A stretch of 64,000 bases of DNA from Streptomyces sp. WMMB 322 (GTDB lineage Bacteria > Actinomycetota > Actinomycetes > Streptomycetales > Streptomycetaceae). The position numbers and the translations under genes were made by a program. Below the pieces are notes generated by a model. The model made no database searches. It saw only the letters and a program-made list of their open reading frames with translations, and was not told the DNA's origin. The DNA lies in the NCBI RefSeq assembly GCF_900090145.1, contig NZ_FMHI01000001.1, positions 682,001 through 746,000 of the forward strand. The letters run 5' to 3'. Position 1 is the first letter of the stretch. The number at the start of each line of letters is the position of its first letter. Below, piece by piece: positions 8,450 to 15,892 of this stretch.

Positions 8450-9301
8450 ATGGGCCGCACCTCTCTTCGTGGTCGCAGTGATGGTGACCGACACAGTCGC
8501 ACGTGTGGTCGCAGGGGGAGTCACCTCGGTGTGCGTGTCCGCCGTGCGCTGGGGGTGGCGGTGGTTGTGCCGGTGCTCGCTGTGACGGCTGTGGCCTGCA
8601 GTGGCGGGGGTGACGAGGGTGGCGGTGCGGCGAAGAAGGAGGACAACCGGGGCCGGCAGTCCGGGGGTTCCGGCGGCGGGGGAGCGGAGGAGGGTGGCGA
8701 CGGCGCCGGCAGTGGTGTGCCGCCGCTGGACGAGAAGCAGTTGAACGAGGCGCTGCTCAAGACCGGTGATGTGAAGGGGTATCGGGCGCAGCGCAACAAG
8801 GAGGACGCGCTGGAGGGCCAGGGCTCGATCGAGTCGGAGGATCCCCGGTGTTCCCCGATCACCGATGTGGTGGATTCCCAGCCGGAGCGTGAGCGCGAGG
8901 CGTTCGCCAGTGGTGTGCTGATGAAAGGTTCACTCAGTACGGGCGGTGCGGTTCAGCAGGTGCTGCTCTCCTCGTACGGCGACGGGGGTGCCGTGAAGTG
9001 GTTCGGGGATCTGAAGAAGGCTTTGAGCGAGTGCGGTTCGTTCGCGGGGAAGATCGGTACGGGGGAGAGGACGCAGCTGCGGATCAAGCGGGTCGGGTCG
9101 GTAGGCGTCGGTGACGATTCGGTCCGTTTCACGATGGAGGACGTGAAGGGGAAGGACTCTCCGACGGTCTTCACCATCGTCCGCACGGGCGGCAACACGG
9201 CGTCGTTCATGTCGGTCTCGCTGTCGGACGAGCCGCAGGCGGTGGCCAAGTCGCTGGTGAAGAAGCAGCACGAGAAGCTGACGGAGGCGGCCGGCGACTA
9301 G
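8450..9301 (+). CDS. Putative secreted lipoprotein
   Basis: The 283-residue protein (from this ATG) has a hydrophobic segment GVAVVVPVLAVTAVAC ending in a lipobox with Cys50, followed by a Gly/Ser/Glu-rich linker and a globular domain of about 200 residues with no family I recognise. Cys residues at RCSPI and ECGSF could form a disulfide. The ATG at 8450 follows AGGAG with a 7-nt spacer. However, GTG at 8531 follows GGGGGAG and would give a textbook 23-residue lipoprotein signal, so either start is possible. It is transcribed divergently from the deaminase pair. Confidence 0.8.
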   Translation: MGRTSLRGRSDGDRHSRTCGRRGSHLGVRVRRALGVAVVVPVLAVTAVACSGGGDEGGGAAKKEDNRGRQSGGSGGGGAEEGGDGAGSGVPPLDEKQLNEALLKTGDVKGYRAQRNKEDALEGQGSIESEDPRCSPITDVVDSQPEREREAFASGVLMKGSLSTGGAVQQVLLSSYGDGGAVKWFGDLKKALSECGSFAGKIGTGERTQLRIKRVGSVGVGDDSVRFTMEDVKGKDSPTVFTIVRTGGNTASFMSVSLSDEPQAVAKSLVKKQHEKLTEAAGD

Positions 9302-9454
9302 GCGGTGCCCGGCGGACAGCCCTCAGCAGGGTTTGCGCGCGCCGGACCCGGCTTGGAAACCGGTCCGGGCATCGGCAGGGAACCGGTCGGGAAGCAGCCG
9401 GGGGACAGGCGGTCCCGGCGGCCGGAGCGGCGCCGAGTGGCCCGGCGGCGCCCG

Positions 9455-9500
9455 CCCCTCGCACACGGCGGGCCCGGTCGGTTCCGTCGTGTGCGAGGGG
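9455..9500 (+). terminator. Strong hairpin after lipoprotein gene
   Basis: Arms 9455-9471 and 9484-9500 pair over 17 bp (12 perfect, then one G-U) around a 12-nt loop, in the spacer before the SUKH-1 gene. Confidence 0.7.
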
Positions 9501-9589
9501 TGATCGCGATACCGGCGCCGGTGCCCCGCAGTTGGCGTACCGCATAGGCTGTCCCACGTCAGCCAGATGTTCAGCAGGGGGCTTCCGCG

Positions 9590-10648
9590 ATGACGACAGG
9601 CCGGTCCGGGGCGGGCGCACCGCCTCACGCTCCTCCCGCTGGCTCCTCCCCCTCGCTCGGCCGGGGGGACCCCCAGGGAACTCCCGGGGCGGGGGCCGGG
9701 GGGAGTACCGCCCCGCCGAACCGGGCCTACGCCGGCCAGGTGGTGAACTTTCCCGATCCGGTGCGGGCCGCCCGGCATCCGTCGGGGGTCCGGGTGGATG
9801 AGAACGGCCTCCCCGTCTTCTCCCCGTACGCGCGTGCCGCGGCCGAGATCGCGGAGCCTCCGGAGGGCTTCGGCGGTGACGAACTGCGGCTCACGGACTA
9901 CGTGTCGGCGAACGCCGCGCTGCACGCCGCGGGTCACGAGCTGTGGGCGGACCTGTCTCCGGTGGCGACTCCGCACGGCTGGACGTGGCATCACGTGGCG
10001 TACGGCCGCCGCATGGAGCTGATCCCCGTCGAGGTGAAGGTGCTGCTGCGGCATCACGGTGGACTGGCGACCGCGAGAGTCGACCACGCCAAGAGCGGCA
10101 CGCGTCCGCTGCAGGAAACCAGGCCGGTGCACTTCGAGGTGCCGCATTCGGTCGCGGTGACCGAGGCGCAGGTGCTGGATGCGGAGGAGCGTCTGGGGTA
10201 CCGGCTGCCGGGCGCCTACCGCGCGTTCCTGAAGGCGGCGGGCGGCTGCGCGCCGCGCGGCGTCGGGCTGGACGCCGAGTTGGGGCTGCTGGTCGACCAG
10301 CCGTTCTTCACGGTGCGGGAGGACGCGGCGGTCAACGACCTCGTGTACGTCAACAAGTGTCTGCGCGACCACTTCACGAAGGATTTCCTCGGGGTGGGTT
10401 TCGTGCAGGGTGGTCTGATCGCCGTGAAGGTCAAGGGCGAGGCCGTCGGTTCGGTGTGGTTCTGCGCCTTCGACGACGCGCGTGACCAGGACGGGTTCGA
10501 CGTGCAGACGCGGTCGGAGCGACTTCTGCGGCCGTGCGGCGCCGACTTCGACGAGTTCCTGCTGCGGCTCGCGGGCAGCCCGCCGGAGTTGGAGACCGTC
10601 GCGAACCTGATGGTGGACGGCGGTTTCGCACGTGCGGTCCAGGTGTGA
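9590..10648 (+). CDS. SUKH-1 (SMI1/KNR4) family protein
   Basis: The 352-residue protein contains a SMI1/KNR4 domain at about 190-335: VTEAQVLDAEERLGYRLPGA, FLKAAGG, LGLLVDQPFF, DDLVYV-like VNDLVYVNKCL, IAVKVKGEAVGSVWFCAFDD and CGADFDEFLLRL. SUKH-1 proteins act as immunity or scaffolding proteins for polymorphic toxins. The N-terminal 45 residues are low complexity and are encoded by a palindromic repeat (9646-9675), so the functional protein may begin later, near NRAYAGQVVNFPDPV. The ATG at 9590 follows AGGGGG. It is 33 nt upstream of the deaminase/SUKH-4 fusion gene, so the two probably form one transcript. Confidence 0.85.
   Translation: MTTGRSGAGAPPHAPPAGSSPSLGRGDPQGTPGAGAGGSTAPPNRAYAGQVVNFPDPVRAARHPSGVRVDENGLPVFSPYARAAAEIAEPPEGFGGDELRLTDYVSANAALHAAGHELWADLSPVATPHGWTWHHVAYGRRMELIPVEVKVLLRHHGGLATARVDHAKSGTRPLQETRPVHFEVPHSVAVTEAQVLDAEERLGYRLPGAYRAFLKAAGGCAPRGVGLDAELGLLVDQPFFTVREDAAVNDLVYVNKCLRDHFTKDFLGVGFVQGGLIAVKVKGEAVGSVWFCAFDDARDQDGFDVQTRSERLLRPCGADFDEFLLRLAGSPPELETVANLMVDGGFARAVQV
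9646..9675. repeat. Palindromic GC-rich hairpin repeat inside the SUKH-1 ORF
   Basis: CTCCCCC at 9646 and ACCCCCA ending at 9675 bracket a short core and a run of Gs, forming a hairpin. On the other strand it reads TGGGGGT...GGGGGAG, the same signature as the hairpins clustered at 56.72-56.93 kb. A dispersed element has apparently inserted in the 5' coding region. Confidence 0.6.
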
Positions 10649-10681
10649 GGGCCTCGTTGAGAGTTGGGAAGTGAGCGCGCG

Positions 10682-13345
10682 ATGGTGACCTTCGCACAGG
10701 CTCAGGAGCGCGCGGAGCGCTGGGTCAACGGCGACGTGCCCGCCGACCGGCACCGGGAGGTGCGGGTGCGGGAGTTCGATCTGGGCTTCGTGGCGTGGGC
10801 GGAGTCCCCCGCCGGGTCCGGGTCCGGGCCCGGCTTGGGGTCCGGGGAGGAAGGGACGCGTGCGCGGCTGGTGATAGCGCGGGACAGCGGGGAGACGACG
10901 CTGTGGCCGGCGCTGCCCGTGGGTGAGGTCATCCGCCGCTACGAGGAGGAGTACGGCTCGCCCGGCGTGCCCGCGGCCTCTCAGCGCGGTGCGTCGGCCC
11001 AGCAGCGTGTGGATCTGGAGGCGACGTCCTTCCTGCTGACGCCGCCGGACTGGCTTCAGCAGGCCGCCGACGAGATGGGCATCCCGGACCGGCGGGGCGC
11101 CGGCACGGGGGCGGCGTCCGGCACGGGAGGCGGGGCCGGCACGGGCGGTGCCGCGGCTGCCCCGGCGCCGCCGCCCGCAGGCGTCAGCCCGTGGGACGCG
11201 GCGGACACCAGCAGCTCCGGCGGCGGTGAGGCCCAGCTGCCTCCCGCCACGGTCTTCGCCCCGCCCCTCTCCGGCGGAGAGGGGTCCGCGGACGCCAGGA
11301 CGGAGTTGATTCCCGAGGGCCCTCCTCTTCCGGGGACGGCGGTCTCCCCGGCGGTGGACGGCACGGACCAGCAGGGGCACGAGCAGGGCCGGCCGCCCGG
11401 CTCGGCCCAGGGCCCGGGGCAGGGCTCCGCGGTGCCGCCGCGACCGCCCCTTCCGCCCGACGCACCCCCACCGCCCCCGGGTTCGGGCGGCGGTGATTCC
11501 GGTGCCGGGGGCGATGTGCACGATGCGTCGACGATGCTGGTGGGCCCCTCGCTGGGCGGCCCCTCCGGCGTCGGCGCACCTCCGCCGCCTCCCGGTCCTC
11601 CCGGTCCTCCCGGGGCGGGCGGCACGCCGGGCGGCGCCGACGCCGACACGGGCAGAGCGGCTGCCGACGGGTCCGGTCCCTCGCGGGGGAGCGGCCCGTC
11701 CGTACCGCCGCCGCCCGGTGCTCCCGGCACACCCGGAGCCAGGCCTCCCGGCGCGGGTGGAGACGCAGCCGGAGGAGCCGGCGGGGGTTACGTGCCGACG
11801 CAGATGGTCTCCGCGGACGAGGTGGCCCGGCTGCGGGACGGTGCCGATGGTGCCGATGCCGCGCCGGGTCAGGCGGGGGGTCCGGGTGCCGGCGGTGGTG
11901 ACGCCGGTTCCGGGGGAGGTGTGCATCATGCGGCGACGATGCTTGCGGGGCCCGGGCAGGGCGGTCCCGGCACGCCTCCGCCGCCCGGAGTCCCCGGCAC
12001 ACCCCCGCCACCAGGTGCTCCCGGCCAGGCCACGCCTCCCGGGGCTCCCGGCACGCCTCCGCCTCCGCCGCCCGCGCCGGGGCAGCCCGGGGGTCCGGGT
12101 GCCGGCGGTGGTGACGCCGGTTCCGGGGGAGGTGTGCATCATGCGGCGACGATGCTTGCGGGGCCCGGGCAGAGCGGTCCCGGCACGCCCCCGCCGCCCG
12201 GGCCTCCGCCTCCGCCGCCGGCCGCTCCCGCGGCCCCCGGAGGTCCGCCGCAGGGTTACGGCTTCCCGCAGCAGGGGCCGCCCGCCGGTCCCCCGCCCGG
12301 GGCGCCCGGCATGCCCGGCGCCGCTCCGCCCGCGTACGGCCATCAGCAGCCCGCCGGCGTGCCCACCGTGGGCCCCGGTTACATGGCGGTGCTGCGCTAC
12401 CGCGCGCCCGACGGCTCGGAGCAGCAGCTGATCAGGCGCTCCGCGCCCGGAACCCCGCACCCGGAGTGGCAGATCCTGCACGAGCTGCGCAACATGAACG
12501 TGCCGCCGCAGCAAGTGGTGGAGCTGCACACGGAGTTGGAGTCCTGTGAGCTGCCCGGCGGTTACTGCGCCCGCATGATCCGCGAGACCTGGCCGCAGGT
12601 CCGTGTGACGCACACCGCGCCGTACGGGCGTGACCACGCTTCACGTCAGCAGGGCATGCGCCATCTGCTGGAGCACCAGGGCGAGTTGCACCAGGTGGCG
12701 GACGGCCCGTCGCGTCCCGCGCCGTTCCGTGTGCCGCTGCCGCCGCAGCACCAGATCCCGCCCGTGCCGCCGCTGCCGCCGGACGCCATAGGGCAGGAGC
12801 TGTTGCAGGCGTTCGGTCCGCAGGCCGTCTTCCGCTTCGACCAGCACTCCGTCTCCCGGCAGGGCGTTCCGGACATCGTGGGGCAGACGCTGGTGCGGGC
12901 CGGCCTGCCGGTGGACGTCGGCCCGTTCTTCTGGGGCCAGGTCCAGCCGGGCCGTCCCGTGCCGACACTGGCCGAGCTGGCGCAGGAGAGGGGCGTGCAG
13001 CCCGGCGCCGACGCGGGCTCGTATCTGGTCGTGGGCAACGACTTCGGCAGGCAGATGTGCGTCCAGTACGGCACCGCGCACATCGTGGCGGTGCCGCTGG
13101 AAGGCGGCCCCGAAGGGCAGCCCGCGCAGCCGCAGTTCGTCAGCACGGGGCTGCCGGAGTTCGTGCGCGCGCTCGCGCTGCTCGGCCGTATGTGGCCGCT
13201 GCGGTACGGGCTCACGCAGGAGCAGGCGGGGCGGTGGACGGTCGACTTCCAGGCACAGCTGGCAGCGCTGGATCCGGCCGCGTTCTCTTCCCCGGAGAAC
13301 TGGTGGGCGGTGCTGCTGGAACAGATGTGGGACGGGCTGTTCTAG
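10682..13345 (+). CDS. YrhB-like + deaminase + SUKH-4 fusion protein
   Basis: This 887-residue multidomain protein probably joins a toxin-type deaminase to an immunity-type domain. Residues 1-120 resemble the YrhB/Imm35 module (AQERAERWVNGDVP, REFDLGFVAWAE, TSFLLTPPDWLQQA). Residues about 125-560 are a Pro/Gly-rich linker with repeats. Residues about 565-655 are a deaminase of the XOO_2897-like class: HPEW (His593, Glu595), then CELPGGYC (Cys622, Cys629), then TAPYG. Residues about 690-887 are SUKH-4 (FRFDQHSVSRQGVPDIV, VPTLAELAQERG, YLVVGNDFG, ENWWAVLLEQMWDGL). No signal peptide is present. The ATG at 10682 follows GGGAAG. Domain names come from recognition by eye; the zinc ligands are visible directly. 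Confidence 0.85.
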   Translation: MVTFAQAQERAERWVNGDVPADRHREVRVREFDLGFVAWAESPAGSGSGPGLGSGEEGTRARLVIARDSGETTLWPALPVGEVIRRYEEEYGSPGVPAASQRGASAQQRVDLEATSFLLTPPDWLQQAADEMGIPDRRGAGTGAASGTGGGAGTGGAAAAPAPPPAGVSPWDAADTSSSGGGEAQLPPATVFAPPLSGGEGSADARTELIPEGPPLPGTAVSPAVDGTDQQGHEQGRPPGSAQGPGQGSAVPPRPPLPPDAPPPPPGSGGGDSGAGGDVHDASTMLVGPSLGGPSGVGAPPPPPGPPGPPGAGGTPGGADADTGRAAADGSGPSRGSGPSVPPPPGAPGTPGARPPGAGGDAAGGAGGGYVPTQMVSADEVARLRDGADGADAAPGQAGGPGAGGGDAGSGGGVHHAATMLAGPGQGGPGTPPPPGVPGTPPPPGAPGQATPPGAPGTPPPPPPAPGQPGGPGAGGGDAGSGGGVHHAATMLAGPGQSGPGTPPPPGPPPPPPAAPAAPGGPPQGYGFPQQGPPAGPPPGAPGMPGAAPPAYGHQQPAGVPTVGPGYMAVLRYRAPDGSEQQLIRRSAPGTPHPEWQILHELRNMNVPPQQVVELHTELESCELPGGYCARMIRETWPQVRVTHTAPYGRDHASRQQGMRHLLEHQGELHQVADGPSRPAPFRVPLPPQHQIPPVPPLPPDAIGQELLQAFGPQAVFRFDQHSVSRQGVPDIVGQTLVRAGLPVDVGPFFWGQVQPGRPVPTLAELAQERGVQPGADAGSYLVVGNDFGRQMCVQYGTAHIVAVPLEGGPEGQPAQPQFVSTGLPEFVRALALLGRMWPLRYGLTQEQAGRWTVDFQAQLAALDPAAFSSPENWWAVLLEQMWDGLF
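11876..12201 (+). repeat. 113-bp near-perfect direct repeat in the Pro-rich linker
   Basis: Bases 11876-11988 and 12089-12201 are identical except for two positions. Each encodes GGDAGSGGGVHHAATMLAGP and a Pro-rich stretch. A diverged third copy (DVHDASTMLVGPSLGGP) lies near 11510-11565. Confidence 0.9.
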
Positions 13346-13620
13346 TGCGTCCCCGCCCGGCGTTCCGGCGTCCCGGGCCCGAGGAAGAGCCCGGGGTGTG
13401 CCGGCGCTTGCGCACGTCCCGCTGCGTGCCCGTCCGCGGCCTGTTGCGGCCTCCTCCGCCTCTCCGCCTGTGGAGTGCGCGCTGGGGCCGCCCGTCCCGG
13501 CGGGGCGCGTACAGGGCTGATGCTCCACCCCGTTGACCGGATCTGCTGTGGTCCGGGGGCAGTCGGGGCCGCCGGGGAAATTCAGGTGGCCCCGGCGCAC
13601 CGGCCCGGTACAGTCCGGCC

Positions 13621-14175
13621 GTGCCCGAGCTGGAGCGGCTGTGTGCCGGACATGCCCCGGCGGTCCTGGACTTCGAGCTGGCGAATCGCGCCTACTTCGC
13701 TGCCTCGGTGCCCGACCGCGGCGACGAGTTCTTCGACCGGTTCGCCGACCGGTACAGCGCTCTGCTGGCCGAGCAGGAGTCCGGTGTCTGCGCCTTCCAT
13801 GTGCTTGTCGCGGGGGACGGTGCGGTCCTGGGCCGGTTCAACCTGTACGACTTGGAGGACGGCGCCGCCGAAGTCGGCTACCGGGTCGCGCAGCATGTCG
13901 CCGGCCGCGGAGTGGCGACCGCGGCCGTCCTGGAGCTGTGCCGGCTGGCGGCGGCGCGCCACGGGCTGCGCACCCTGCGGGCGGCCACCGCACACGACAA
14001 CGCCGCTTCGCAGAGGGTGCTGGTCAAGGCCGGGTTCGTCCCTGTCGGCCCGGCAGGCCCGGCCGACCTCGGCGGTAAGCCGGGCACGTGGCATCAGCGT
14101 GACCTCGACCCCCGGCGGCCGACCGCGATCTTGCCCGCGGAGCGGCCGAGAGGCGGGTGCGGCCGCCGCCGCTGA
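13621..14175 (+). CDS. GNAT family N-acetyltransferase
   Basis: The 184-residue acetyltransferase of the RimJ/RimL group would transfer acetyl from acetyl-CoA to an amine, with the substrate unknown. Visible parts are GRFNLYDLEDGAAEVGYRVA (beta4/beta5), the acyl-CoA loop VAGRGVATAAVLELC (Arg/Gln-x-x-Gly-x-Gly/Ala type), and LRAATAHDNAASQRVLVKAGF near the C-terminus. The GTG start at 13621 has no ribosome site, but TACAGT ends about 8 nt upstream, suggesting leaderless transcription. It stands alone between the fusion gene and the coiled-coil gene. Confidence 0.88.
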   Translation: MPELERLCAGHAPAVLDFELANRAYFAASVPDRGDEFFDRFADRYSALLAEQESGVCAFHVLVAGDGAVLGRFNLYDLEDGAAEVGYRVAQHVAGRGVATAAVLELCRLAAARHGLRTLRAATAHDNAASQRVLVKAGFVPVGPAGPADLGGKPGTWHQRDLDPRRPTAILPAERPRGGCGRRR

Positions 14176-14635
14176 TCATCCGGCCGTGAGTGCCCCCGGG
14201 GTGAGCTGACCCCGCTCACCTGCACCGAGTCCCTGTAACCGGTGACGACACTCGCCGGAGATCGAGATCGAGGTCAAGGTCAAGGTCAAGGTCTACGGCA
14301 GGGGCGCTGACACATGGCCGGCCCGTGTGGCCAACGCGCCCGTGCGCCCGCTCCGTTCACTCTTCGCGGCGGCGTCCCGTCCCGCTGCCCGTCACCCGCA
14401 CGGATGGTCCGCGTCGTCAGTGAGGTGACGGGCGGCGGGATTCCTGCTGTGCGGGCATCGTCGCTGGTGCCGCGCACGATTCCGGCCGCAACGGGCCCGT
14501 CTCTTGCCCGCTCCGTGTGGCACGGCGCCGCGTTCACGGTGCGCTCGTATGGAGTGTCGCGTTATGACCGCTTCGCTCGGATCGAGAAAGATGTGCGTCC
14601 GCCGTTGAGTGTGTTGCTGAGGTAAGGGGCTCGCT
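14176..14635. other. Non-coding spacer before coiled-coil gene
   Basis: I find no credible gene. The spacer carries a hexamer tract (separate entry). The 90 bases before 14636 are less GC-rich and should hold the promoter of the coiled-coil gene, with AAGGGG as its ribosome site. Confidence 0.5.
14258..14296 (+). repeat. Hexamer tandem tract
   Basis: Two ATCGAG units are followed by three GTCAAG units and a partial unit. Read in one frame it encodes alternating Glu-Ile/Lys-Val residues, but there is no start codon, so it may be a microsatellite or a gene remnant. Confidence 0.7.
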
Positions 14636-15658
14636 ATGGGTGCGTCGCCGCATGCGTTCACCGTTGTAAGGGGCCGTGGATACCGGCCCGAGCAGGTCGA
14701 CAAGGCCGTCGACGGGCTGATCGGGCAGCGGGAGGAGCACCGGAGACACATCGCCGGGCTCGCCGCGCGGGAGCGCGAACTTGCCGCGGAGGCCGAGCGG
14801 TTGAAGGGCCTTGCCGAATCGCTGCCGCCGCAGACGTACGAGTCGCTCGGCGGCCGGGCCCGCCGGATGCTGTCGATGGCCGAGGCGGAGGCGGCCGATG
14901 TGAGGGCGGCTGCGGAGACGGAGGCGGAACAAGCCGCGGAGGAGGCCGAGTCGCACGCTCGCGCGGTCCGCGAGGCCGCGGAGGAGGAAGCGGAGCTGCT
15001 GCGGAGGGAAGCGGCCGCCGCGGCGGCCCGCAGCCTCGCGGCGGCGCGCAGCGAGGCGGAAGCCGTGGAGGCGGCCGCGCGCGAGGCCGCGGAGGAGACG
15101 CGCCGGGCGGCGGAGGAGGCGCTGCGGGAGACGGAGGTGCACTGTGCCGAGACCCTGGCCGGACAGGAGCGGGACCAGGCTGCCGAGTTGGAGGAGGCGG
15201 AACGCGAACTCACGGAGCGGAAGCGGGCCGTCGAGGCGTACGTCGGTGAACTGAAGGATCGGGGTGAGCAGTTGATGGAGGCCGTGCGGCGCGAACGCGA
15301 GGAGGCGGAAGAGGACGCACGGCGCTGGCAGGAAGAGGCACAGGCCCGGGGTGCGAAGCTCCATGCGGGAGCGCGGGCGCGCGAGGAGGCCGTCGAGCGG
15401 GAGACGGAGCGTGTGCTGTGGGAGCACGCCGAGCGCGCGGCGGAGATGAGGCGGCACATGGCGCGCGTGCGCAGCACGTTGGCATCGCTGACCGGACGGA
15501 CGTTCGCACCCGGCGGCGAGCAGCAGGAGGGTCCGGAGCAGCAGGCGGGGGACGCGGGGCCCGGCGGGGGCAACGGGCCGGATGCGGCGTCCGCTGAGGA
15601 GTCCGCACCGTCCGAGGTGGTCACCGTTCCGGGGCAGGTCCGGGGCCGCGGACACTGA
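14636..15658 (+). CDS. Long coiled-coil protein (DivIVA/Scy-FilP-like, often called cellulose-binding protein)
   Basis: The product has 340 residues. It opens with FTVVRGRGYRPEQVDKAVDGL, the short N-terminal motif common to Streptomyces coiled-coil cytoskeletal proteins. It continues as an almost uninterrupted Ala/Glu/Arg-rich coiled coil from about 30 to 285, with heptad-like spacing, and ends in a disordered Gly/Glu-rich tail. No signal peptide or membrane segment is present. The name cellulose-binding protein is a historical annotation for such proteins; a scaffolding role in polar growth is more plausible but is inference. It stands alone and converges on the symporter operon. Confidence 0.85.
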   Translation: MGASPHAFTVVRGRGYRPEQVDKAVDGLIGQREEHRRHIAGLAARERELAAEAERLKGLAESLPPQTYESLGGRARRMLSMAEAEAADVRAAAETEAEQAAEEAESHARAVREAAEEEAELLRREAAAAAARSLAAARSEAEAVEAAAREAAEETRRAAEEALRETEVHCAETLAGQERDQAAELEEAERELTERKRAVEAYVGELKDRGEQLMEAVRREREEAEEDARRWQEEAQARGAKLHAGARAREEAVERETERVLWEHAERAAEMRRHMARVRSTLASLTGRTFAPGGEQQEGPEQQAGDAGPGGGNGPDAASAEESAPSEVVTVPGQVRGRGH

Positions 15659-15835
15659 ACGCCCGCCCTACGGTTGCGGGTTGCGGGGCCCGCGAGGGCG
15701 GGTGTGCCGTGCCGTGGCCCGGGTTCCACACGCCGGACCGACAGCACTCACTCCGGCAGCACGGGACTCCGAGCCCGCGCACCGGACCCGCGCACCGAGC
15801 CCGCGCTCCGACCGCCCCGCGCCGAACTGCGAACT

Positions 15836-15875
15836 CCCGCCCCGCGGCGCTCACTTTGGCGGACCGCGGGGCGGG
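15836..15875. terminator. Bidirectional hairpin between convergent genes
   Basis: Arms 15836-15847 and 15864-15875 form a 12-bp perfect stem, extended inside by a short CGC/GCG helix. It lies 18 nt from the symporter stop and serves both convergent units. Confidence 0.75.
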
Positions 15876-15892
15876 GCGCGAATCGGGCGCCC

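Noticed and set aside
11876..12201. CRISPR-like direct repeats
   Set aside because: Only two long copies inside one coding frame, with no spacer regularity or cas genes.
9323..12637. 1104-codon open frame antisense to the SUKH genes
   Set aside because: Composition is typical of a reverse-complement shadow of GC-rich coding DNA; the plus-strand frames carry real domains.
14314..14625. 103-codon frame before the coiled-coil gene
   Set aside because: No ribosome site and no similarity; its end lies in the likely promoter region of the next gene.
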